From NCBI GenBank assembly GCA_017848075.1, contig JAGALG010000045.1:1-7207 (forward strand): 7,207 nucleotides of DNA. The letters run 5' to 3'. Below the pieces are notes generated by a model. The model was not told the DNA's origin and did not search any database. It saw only the letters and a program-made list of their open reading frames with translations. Position 1 is the first letter of the stretch, and every line of letters starts with the position of its first letter. Shown here piece after piece: positions 1 to 5,203 of the stretch. A program made the translations under genes and the position numbers. Origin of the DNA: Oscillospiraceae bacterium (GTDB taxonomy: Bacteria > Bacillota > Clostridia > Oscillospirales > Ruminococcaceae).

Positions 1-7
1 ACTAATT

Positions 8-18
8 TGGTATACAAT
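8..18 (+). promoter_or_regulatory. Candidate -10 region of the nifS-nifU-mnmA operon
   Basis: An extended -10-like sequence is visible: TGG followed by TATACAAT, which contains TACAAT, a 5/6 match to TATAAT. It lies about 36 bases ahead of the nifS start, a sensible leader length. The matching -35 box would fall outside the window, so the promoter cannot be confirmed. In Clostridia, Rrf2-family regulators (IscR or CymR type) often control this operon; the GGTATA here could be one arm of such an operator, but that is inference. Confidence 0.35.
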
Positions 19-36
19 AGAATCAAATCAGAAACA

Positions 37-44
37 AGAAAGGA
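37..44 (+). promoter_or_regulatory. Ribosome binding site that fixes the TTG start of nifS
   Basis: AGAAAGGA stands 9 bases before the TTG at 54. No in-frame ATG is available upstream in the window. The nearby ATG at 44 is in another frame and stops after five codons (TAG at 59-61). The site therefore supports TTG as the real start. Confidence 0.7.
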
Positions 45-53
45 TGATCCTTT

Positions 54-1238
54 TTGAATAGAATCGTATACGCTGACAATGCGGCTACCACCCGCATCAC
101 CGAAGAAGTCCTGCAGGCCATGATGCCTTATCTGACGGAAAACTACGGCAACGCCAGCAGTCTTTATTCTTTGGGCGTAAAATCTGCTATGGCGATTGAT
201 AAAGCGCGCCAGCAGGTAGCTGCTGCCATCAATGCAGAACCTATGGAGATCATTTTTACCGGCTGTGGTACGGAATCGGACAACTGGCTGAAAACCTTTG
301 CCCGCCGCCTTGCCAAAAAAGGAAAAACTCACCTGATCACCACCTGTGTAGAACATCATGCCCTGCTGCACAGCATGGCTCGACTGGAAAAAGAGGGCTT
401 TACTGTTACCTATCTTCCTGTTAATAAAGATGGTTTTATCTCTGTGGAGGATTTCAGAAATGCCATCACTGAGGAAACCGGATTGGTTTCCATTATGTTT
501 GCTAACAACGAAATCGGCACCATTCAGCCAATCGCCGAAATCGGTGCCATCTGCCGGGAAAAAGGCATCTGGTTCCATACGGATGCCGTTCAGGCTGTTG
601 GTCATGTACCGGTGGATGTAAAGGCCATGAACATTGATATGCTCTCCCTGAGCGCACACAAATTCCACGGCCCGAAAGGTGTCGGTGTCTTCTACTGCCG
701 CAAGGGAATTCCAATGGACAACCTGCTGGATGGCGGCGGTCAGGAACGGGGCAAACGAGCTGGTACGGAAAATGTAGCCGGTATCGTTGGTTTGGGTGCA
801 GCAATTGAGATCGCTGTTTCCCACAGAGAGGAGCATGCAGAAAAAGTAAGCGCTCTGCGTGATCGTCTGATCGATGGTCTGCTGGCTGCTGTTCCAATGA
901 GCAAGCTGAACGGTTCCCGGGAAAACCGCTTGCCGGGCAACTGCAACATTTCCTTTGTTGGTGTCGAGGGCGAATCCCTGCTGCTGATGCTGGATCATAA
1001 CGGCATTATGGCATCCTCTGGCTCTGCCTGTGCTTCTGCTTCTCTGGATCCAAGCCATGTTCTCATGTCTCTTGGCATGAAACACGAAGAAGCTCACGGC
1101 TCTGTCCGCTTGACTCTCTCCGAAGAAAATACCGAAGAAGATGTGGACTACATCATCGAAGTCCTGCCAACCATTGTTGCGAACCTGCGCCGGATGTCTC
1201 CGCTGTGGGAAAGCATTCAGAAAGAAAATCAGAATTAG
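54..1238 (+). CDS. nifS: Cysteine desulfurase NifS/IscS
   Basis: This 394-residue PLP enzyme converts L-cysteine to alanine and passes the sulfur, as a persulfide on its own cysteine, to Fe-S scaffolds and tRNA-thiolating enzymes in the cytoplasm. The N-terminal YADNAATT is the family opening. H101 lies where the PLP ring-stacking histidine is expected, NNEIG is at 151-155, TDAVQ with D177 and Q180 is at 176-180, and the PLP lysine is K203 in SAHKFHGPKG. The mobile sulfur loop SSGSACAS (321-328) carries the catalytic C326. Length is normal for the class I IscS/NifS group. The start is TTG with a good ribosome binding site. It leads an operon with nifU 27 bases downstream and then mnmA. Whether it is named nifS or iscS is convention; nothing here suggests nitrogen fixation. 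Confidence 0.96.
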   Translation: MNRIVYADNAATTRITEEVLQAMMPYLTENYGNASSLYSLGVKSAMAIDKARQQVAAAINAEPMEIIFTGCGTESDNWLKTFARRLAKKGKTHLITTCVEHHALLHSMARLEKEGFTVTYLPVNKDGFISVEDFRNAITEETGLVSIMFANNEIGTIQPIAEIGAICREKGIWFHTDAVQAVGHVPVDVKAMNIDMLSLSAHKFHGPKGVGVFYCRKGIPMDNLLDGGGQERGKRAGTENVAGIVGLGAAIEIAVSHREEHAEKVSALRDRLIDGLLAAVPMSKLNGSRENRLPGNCNISFVGVEGESLLLMLDHNGIMASSGSACASASLDPSHVLMSLGMKHEEAHGSVRLTLSEENTEEDVDYIIEVLPTIVANLRRMSPLWESIQKENQN

Positions 1239-1265
1239 TTTTGTATATAGGAAGGAACGAAAACC

Positions 1266-1721
1266 ATGATCTACTCTGCAAAAGTAATGGAACATTTCGC
1301 AAATCCCCGCAATGTGGGCGAACTGGCTGATGCCAACGGTATTGGTGAGATCGGCAACGCCAAATGCGGCGACATTATGAAAATTTACCTGAAAATTGAA
1401 AACGATATAATCGCTGATGTACGCTTTAAAACCTTCGGTTGCGGTGCAGCGATTGCTACCAGCTCCATGGCCACGGAACTGATCAAAGGCAAACCGCTGA
1501 GTGAAGCTCTCAAGCTGACCAATAAAGCCGTCGTTGAAGCTCTGGACGGTCTCCCACCAGTAAAAATTCACTGCTCTGTTCTGGCCGAACAGGCAATCAA
1601 GGCTGCGATTGCTGACTACTACACCCGTTTGGGCATTGACCCAACTCCAATCGTTGGTGTCATCGATACCGACCACGACCACCATGACCACGGCTGTGGC
1701 TGCGATGAATGTAATGTGTAA
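1266..1721 (+). CDS. nifU: Fe-S cluster assembly scaffold NifU/IscU, Clostridium type
   Basis: This 151-residue protein is the scaffold that receives sulfur from NifS and assembles Fe-S clusters for transfer to target proteins. It has the IscU fold throughout, opening with MIYSAKVMEHFANPRNVG. The three ligand cysteines are C34 (in GNAKCGD, with D36), C59 (TFGCGAAIA) and C103 (IHCS, next to H102). The body ends near residue 127. A tail at 137-149 is unusually rich in histidine and cysteine: H137, H139, H140, H142, C144, C146 and C149. Such tails are likely to bind metal, but the role is not established here. The ATG follows AGGAAGGA (1249-1256) at 9 bases. The stop overlaps the start of mnmA, indicating coupled translation. 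Confidence 0.95.
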   Translation: MIYSAKVMEHFANPRNVGELADANGIGEIGNAKCGDIMKIYLKIENDIIADVRFKTFGCGAAIATSSMATELIKGKPLSEALKLTNKAVVEALDGLPPVKIHCSVLAEQAIKAAIADYYTRLGIDPTPIVGVIDTDHDHHDHGCGCDECNV

Positions 1722-2763
1722 GAAAGTTTTGGTCGCCCTCAGCGGCGGCGTAGATTCTTCTGTCTGCGTTCATTTGTTAAAGGAACAGGGCTATGAGGTG
1801 GAAGGTGCAGTCATCGAGTTCTCACCTGCCCACAAAGGTGCAGTAGAGGCTGCCAAGCTCTCTGCTGAGCAGTTAGGTGTTAAACTGCATGTCATTGAAG
1901 CCCATGAATTGTTCCGCAAGAATGTCATTGAACCCTTCTGTCTGGAATATAAAGCCGGACGGACTCCAAATCCTTGCATCCTCTGCAATCCCAGCACCAA
2001 ATTCCATCTGATTTGCGAAAAGGCCAAGGAATTGGGGATCCCCAAGATCGCAACCGGTCATTATGCCGGCATCATCCAAACAGAACGAGGCTGGCTGGTG
2101 AAGCGCTCTGCCTGTGTTCAGCGGGATCAGTCCTATATGCTTTATCGTTTGACTCAGGAACAGCTTTCCATGCTGATCCTTCCACTGGAAGGGCTGGAAA
2201 AGAGTGTTGTCCGTGAAATTGCCGCCAGCATAGGCCTGAGCTGTGCAGATGCACCGGACTCCCAGGAGATTTGTTTCATCCCCGATAATGATTACGCTGC
2301 TTACATCGAACGATATTATGGCAAGTCCAAGCAGGGCGACATTATTGATCCGGACGGCAAAGTTTGTGCCAGACATCAGGGCTTGCTACACTATACTGTT
2401 GGCCAAAGAAAGCATATTGGTGTGGCTTTGGGCTATCCGGTATTTATCAAAGCCATTGATCCGGAGAAAAACTGCATTTACTTGGCACGCACCGGTGAGG
2501 AATACGCCCCCGGCATCACCCTGAGTGATTGTGTCGCCTTCCCTCACGAACTGTGGGATCATGCTTCTGTCTCCGCTTTGGTGAAGATCCGCTCCCGCGC
2601 CAATTTGTCCCCCGCAACGATCCAACTGCAGGCTGACGGAACAGCTATGGTTCTTTTTGATGAACCCCAGCGCGCTCCCGCACCGGGCCAGTCCTGTGTG
2701 TTCTACACAGAAGATGGTTTTGTCTTGGGTGGCGGCTATATTCAGCAGCAAATTCTTTCATAA
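1714..2763 (+). CDS. mnmA: tRNA-specific 2-thiouridylase MnmA
   Basis: MnmA activates U34 in the tRNAs for Lys, Glu and Gln with ATP, then inserts sulfur to give 2-thiouridine, improving decoding. With the ATG at 1714 the protein is 349 residues. The ATP-binding PP-loop SGGVDSS is at 10-16. GRTPNPCILCN (82-92) holds C91, the equivalent of the E. coli nucleophile C102. GHY is at 115-117, RDQSYML at 137-143, and DSQEICF (182-188) carries C187, equivalent to C199. YTVGQRKHIG (227-236) and APGQ (323-326) mark the central and C-terminal beta domains. It is somewhat shorter than E. coli MnmA, with a shortened segment after the PP-loop. The start overlaps nifU by 8 bases; ATG at 1705 is the alternative and adds three residues. 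No strong ribosome binding site is seen, consistent with coupling to nifU. Confidence 0.95.
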   Translation: MCKKVLVALSGGVDSSVCVHLLKEQGYEVEGAVIEFSPAHKGAVEAAKLSAEQLGVKLHVIEAHELFRKNVIEPFCLEYKAGRTPNPCILCNPSTKFHLICEKAKELGIPKIATGHYAGIIQTERGWLVKRSACVQRDQSYMLYRLTQEQLSMLILPLEGLEKSVVREIAASIGLSCADAPDSQEICFIPDNDYAAYIERYYGKSKQGDIIDPDGKVCARHQGLLHYTVGQRKHIGVALGYPVFIKAIDPEKNCIYLARTGEEYAPGITLSDCVAFPHELWDHASVSALVKIRSRANLSPATIQLQADGTAMVLFDEPQRAPAPGQSCVFYTEDGFVLGGGYIQQQILS

Positions 2764-2770
2764 ATATCAC

Positions 2771-2811
2771 AATCGGACTGTTTCTTCAGAAACAGTCCGA
2801 TTTCCTTTTTT
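2771..2811 (+). terminator. Intrinsic terminator of the nifS-nifU-mnmA operon
   Basis: A perfect 14-bp stem (AATCGGACTGTTTC at 2771-2784 against 2789-2802) closes on the four-base loop TTCA. It is followed by TCC and six T residues (2806-2811). It begins 7 bases after the mnmA stop, so it ends the operon and separates it from the integrase gene. Confidence 0.93.
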
Positions 2812-2815
2812 ATAC

Positions 2816-2821
2816 TATAAT
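2816..2821 (+). promoter_or_regulatory. Possible -10 box for the integrase gene
   Basis: TATAAT lies in an AT-rich stretch just after the mnmA terminator and 50 bases before the integrase ATG. No acceptable -35 box is found 16-18 bases upstream, where the terminator stem lies. If it is used, the promoter is probably weak or needs an activator. AT-rich chance is a real alternative. Confidence 0.3.
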
Positions 2822-2826
2822 TTTCC

Positions 2827-2843
2827 TTGATGGTCCCCATCAA
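2827..2843 (+). repeat. Perfect inverted repeat ahead of the integrase gene
   Basis: TTGATGG and CCATCAA form a perfect 7-bp dyad around the spacer TCC. It sits between the possible -10 box and the integrase ribosome binding site. It could be an operator, a hairpin in the leader, or a recombinase-related site. The AATTTTG that follows makes a weak terminator possible, but the stem has only three G-C pairs. Confidence 0.5.
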
Positions 2844-2853
2844 ATTTTGAGAA

Positions 2854-2860
2854 AGAAGGA
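2854..2860 (+). promoter_or_regulatory. Ribosome binding site that fixes the integrase start
   Basis: AGAAGGA stands 10 bases before the ATG at 2871. The upstream in-frame TTG at 2847 would lie in front of this site and has none of its own, so the shorter protein is preferred. The ATG at 2861 is in another frame. Confidence 0.7.
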
Positions 2861-2870
2861 ATGGATAATC

Positions 2871-4019
2871 ATGGAAAAGAAGAAAGTGAAAATCAAAGTC
2901 GCAAACAACAAGCAAGAAGCAACAACCGTTGGACAGTGGCTGGATCTGTGGCTGGAAAACTATGTCCGTCCAGGTATTCGCCAATCTACCTACGAAATCT
3001 ACCGCGCCCATTTGAACAATCATCTGCTGCCTCGTTTAGGTCACTTCCAGTTGGACGAGCTGTCTGCCGCTGATATTCAGTTTTTCCTGCGGGATCTGCA
3101 GATCAATGGAAACCAGAAATCTCAGGGCCACGGCTTAGCGTCCAGCACCATCGTCTGCATCCGCAATTTACTGAAAACCGCATTGGAGCAGGCTGTTTAT
3201 GAGGGAAAAATTGCACGGAATCCGGCCCGGCAGACCAAACCGCCAAAAGTAGAAATGCAGGAGATGAATGTTCTGACTCAGGAGGAGGTCAGATCTTTTC
3301 TTCAGCAATCCACCAACAGTCGCTATTATGCAGCTTATGTTCTGACTTTAACTACCGGAGTTCGCCGCGGTGAGGTGTTGGGTTTGTCCTGGCGCTCTGT
3401 CTACTTAGGAATCCCTTGGGGCCTTTTGGACAATCAGCTGCCATGGAAGAAAATCGCCAAGCTTCCCCGCTGGGATACAGAAGCACTGGGAAAATTGATC
3501 AAACGCAAACATATCCAGCTGCGCACAGACCCCTTCATTATGATCACACAGCAGCTCAGCGATCTCCGCAGCGGTCCCCAGTTGACCATGCCTAAAACCC
3601 GCCGTTCCCAGCGGATCACCGGAATCCCTATGGACACCGCACTGATGTTGATTTTCCAGCGCTGTATCCAAAAGCAGGAAAAGAAAACCGTTAGCAGCGA
3701 CTACAATCCACAGGATCTGGTCTTTTGCGATAATAAAGGGCAGCCTCTCCATCCTCGTCACTTTACCCGTCTGTTCCAAAATGATCTGAAGCAGAGTGGT
3801 ATTAAAAAAGTTCGCTTCCATGACCTGCGCCACACGGTTGCAACAATGCTTCTGGAAGATGGCAAAGCCATCAATACAGTACAGGAGATTCTTGGACACT
3901 ATAACCCTGCTTTTACTGCCTCCCAGTATGGTCATGTAACCACTCGGATGCAGCAGGAAGCCACCGAGACATTGGGACTGGTACTGAAAAAGGCCAGAGA
4001 ACCTGTCTCTGACCTTTAA
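2871..4019 (+). CDS. Tyrosine recombinase / site-specific integrase
   Basis: This 382-residue lambda-type integrase would catalyse strand exchange between short DNA sites through a 3'-phosphotyrosine intermediate. A lysine-rich N-terminus (1-15) leads into a core-binding, SAM-like domain (about 19-112). The catalytic domain follows, with R165 in TTGVRRGE, the likely beta-hairpin lysine K242 in PKTRRS, H317 and R320 in HDLRHT, H343 in LGH, and the nucleophile Y353 in YGHVT. All catalytic residues are present, so it may be active. Between the first arginine box and the hairpin lysine there are 77 residues, more than usual; residues about 176-212 look inserted. No excisionase, cargo or attachment repeat is visible. 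The gene converges with hemW, the stops being 3 bases apart. It could be the remnant of an integrated element, a domesticated recombinase, or one end of an element reaching no further than this gene; its target is unknown. Confidence 0.93.
   Translation: MEKKKVKIKVANNKQEATTVGQWLDLWLENYVRPGIRQSTYEIYRAHLNNHLLPRLGHFQLDELSAADIQFFLRDLQINGNQKSQGHGLASSTIVCIRNLLKTALEQAVYEGKIARNPARQTKPPKVEMQEMNVLTQEEVRSFLQQSTNSRYYAAYVLTLTTGVRRGEVLGLSWRSVYLGIPWGLLDNQLPWKKIAKLPRWDTEALGKLIKRKHIQLRTDPFIMITQQLSDLRSGPQLTMPKTRRSQRITGIPMDTALMLIFQRCIQKQEKKTVSSDYNPQDLVFCDNKGQPLHPRHFTRLFQNDLKQSGIKKVRFHDLRHTVATMLLEDGKAINTVQEILGHYNPAFTASQYGHVTTRMQQEATETLGLVLKKAREPVSDL
3987..4017 (-). terminator. Intrinsic terminator of hemW, inside the integrase 3' end
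   Basis: Read on the minus strand, a stem of AAAGG, a U-G wobble and CAGAGA (4017 down to 4006) pairs across the loop CAGGT with TCTCTG, G and CC (4000 to 3992). It runs straight into TTTTT (3991-3987). It begins 5 bases after the hemW stop. On the plus strand the same arms lack a following T tract, so it serves hemW better than the integrase. The sequence also encodes the last residues of the integrase. Confidence 0.8.
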
Positions 4020-4022
4020 AAT

Positions 4023-5144
4023 TTAATCGTAAACTTCCAGTAGCCGCCAAATAGCAGCGTTGGACAGTAAAAAGCCCTGAACGGTCAGAGCAATATGTTC
4101 CTCGTCCATGACGGCCAAACCATGCTGGATCAACTGCTGCGCCTGTTGCTTCAGTGGAGCCAAATTGATCTCCGGATAGCGTTCCCTGCAATCCGCAAAA
4201 CGCAGACCCTCATTCAGGCGTAGCCGCAGCATGGCATATTCAAAGAAGTCACCGCCTTCTTCATCCAACTGCCACAGCTGCCATGGATCCTCTGCCGTAG
4301 AAAAGCTCTCCAGATCCCGCTCAAAATATTTTCGCTGGCCTTTCCAGAAGGAATGAGCAGCCGGCCCAATGCCCAAATATTCGGAGCAATCCCAATAACG
4401 ACTGTTATGACGGCTATGCAGGCCATCTTTGGCAAAATTGGAGATCTCATACTGGTGAAAACCGCGGCTCTCCAGCTCTTTTACTGCAAACAGGTATAAA
4501 TCTGCAGACTGCTCCTCATCCGGGCAGAAGCGTTCCATCTGCTGACGGCCAAAGGGGGTATTCTCTTCCACCTTCAACAGGTAAGCAGAAATGTGTTCCA
4601 CCACCGGGCAGAAAGTGTCGCAGAAGCGCAGGATCGCCTCTTCCGTTTGGCCGGGAGTTCCCAGCATCAGATCCACTGAAACATTCTCAAAGCCGGCAAT
4701 GCGGCACAGCTCCACCGATTCTCTGGCCTGCTGAACAGAATGAAGGCGTCCCAATGTTTTCAGTTGCTCCTCTACTGCCGACTGTACACCAATGGAAATG
4801 CGGTTAAAACCGCCTTTGCGAAGTGTCCGCAGATCCTCCAGCGTCATAGCTGCCGGATTCGCTTCCAGTGTGATCTCACAGTCATCGCTGACCACATAAC
4901 GCTTTCGCACTGCATCGATCATGGTCAACAATCTCTGTGCACCGAACAGCACCGGTGTTCCACCGCCAAAATAGATGGTATCTACCGGTAAATCTCGCTC
5001 CGGTGCCTTGCTCAATGCCCGAAGTACCGCCTCTGTGTATCGATTTGCCTGTTCTTCCGTGTAAGGTATGGAATAGAAATCGCAATAGGGACACTTGGAA
5101 CGGCAAAATGGAATATGAAAATATAGTCCAAAACTCTTCGTCAT
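4023..5144 (-). CDS. hemW: Radical SAM heme chaperone HemW (HemN-like)
   Basis: HemW is a radical SAM family protein that binds a [4Fe-4S] cluster and heme and is thought to deliver heme to respiratory proteins; it was formerly annotated as oxygen-independent coproporphyrinogen III oxidase. From the ATG at 5144 it has 373 residues. The cluster motif is C14, C18 and C21 (CRSKCPYCDF). The phenylalanine after CD replaces the extra cysteine of true HemN, which favours HemW. GGGTP (60-64), EANP (94-97) and SIGVQS (117-122) are radical SAM and SAM-binding motifs. HNSRYW (246-251) matches the HNxxYW motif linked to heme binding in HemW. The C-terminal HemN-like domain spans about 300-370. AGAGG (5155-5151) lies 6 bases before the ATG; the longer TTG start at 5171 falls inside an upstream hairpin and is less likely. 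It lies downstream of the zinc-ribbon gene and may be read through from it. Confidence 0.94.
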   Translation of the reverse strand: MTKSFGLYFHIPFCRSKCPYCDFYSIPYTEEQANRYTEAVLRALSKAPERDLPVDTIYFGGGTPVLFGAQRLLTMIDAVRKRYVVSDDCEITLEANPAAMTLEDLRTLRKGGFNRISIGVQSAVEEQLKTLGRLHSVQQARESVELCRIAGFENVSVDLMLGTPGQTEEAILRFCDTFCPVVEHISAYLLKVEENTPFGRQQMERFCPDEEQSADLYLFAVKELESRGFHQYEISNFAKDGLHSRHNSRYWDCSEYLGIGPAAHSFWKGQRKYFERDLESFSTAEDPWQLWQLDEEGGDFFEYAMLRLRLNEGLRFADCRERYPEINLAPLKQQAQQLIQHGLAVMDEEHIALTVQGFLLSNAAIWRLLEVYD

Positions 5145-5150
5145 TGTTTT

Positions 5151-5155
5151 CCTCT
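5151..5155 (-). promoter_or_regulatory. Ribosome binding site that fixes the hemW start
   Basis: AGAGG on the minus strand lies 6 bases before the ATG at 5144. The protein from this start begins MTKSFGLYFHIPFC, which is where HemW proteins normally begin. The extra nine residues from the TTG at 5171 match nothing known. Confidence 0.7.
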
Positions 5156-5162
5156 GTACAAA

Positions 5163-5194
5163 ACCCTCCAAGGAATGTTCGATCTTTGGAGGGT
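5163..5194 (-). terminator. Moderate hairpin between the zinc-ribbon gene and hemW
   Basis: ACCCTCCAA and TTGGAGGGT form a perfect 9-bp stem with a 14-base loop. On the minus strand it is followed by only three more T residues (TTTG), so it is a weak or partial terminator after the stop at 5206-5204. On the plus strand the bases after it are also T-rich (CTGTTTTCTTT), so it may work in both directions. No separate hemW promoter is obvious, so some read-through is likely and the hairpin may reduce hemW expression relative to the upstream gene. Confidence 0.55.
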
Positions 5195-5203
5195 CTGTTT
5201 TCT

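Noticed and set aside
44..61. Five-codon open frame (ATG to TAG) overlapping the nifS start, as a leader peptide
   Set aside because: The AGAAAGGA ends on the ATG itself, leaving no spacing for initiation. The site fits the TTG at 54 instead.
1609..1713. Longer mnmA start at the TTG at 1609
   Set aside because: The extra residues lie inside nifU in another frame, resemble no MnmA N-terminus, and have no ribosome binding site. Family alignment begins at MCKKVLVALSGG or a few residues before.
1873..2376. Open frame of 167 codons on the minus strand
   Set aside because: It lies entirely opposite mnmA, whose motifs are unmistakable, and encodes nothing recognisable.
3405..3935. Open frame of 176 codons on the minus strand
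   Set aside because: It is opposite the integrase catalytic domain. No ribosome binding site or domain supports it, and it overlaps residues that must be conserved in the integrase.
2764..4022. Direct repeats marking attachment sites around the integrase
   Set aside because: I compared the bases after the mnmA terminator with those near the integrase stop by eye and found no shared stretch longer than expected in AT-rich DNA.
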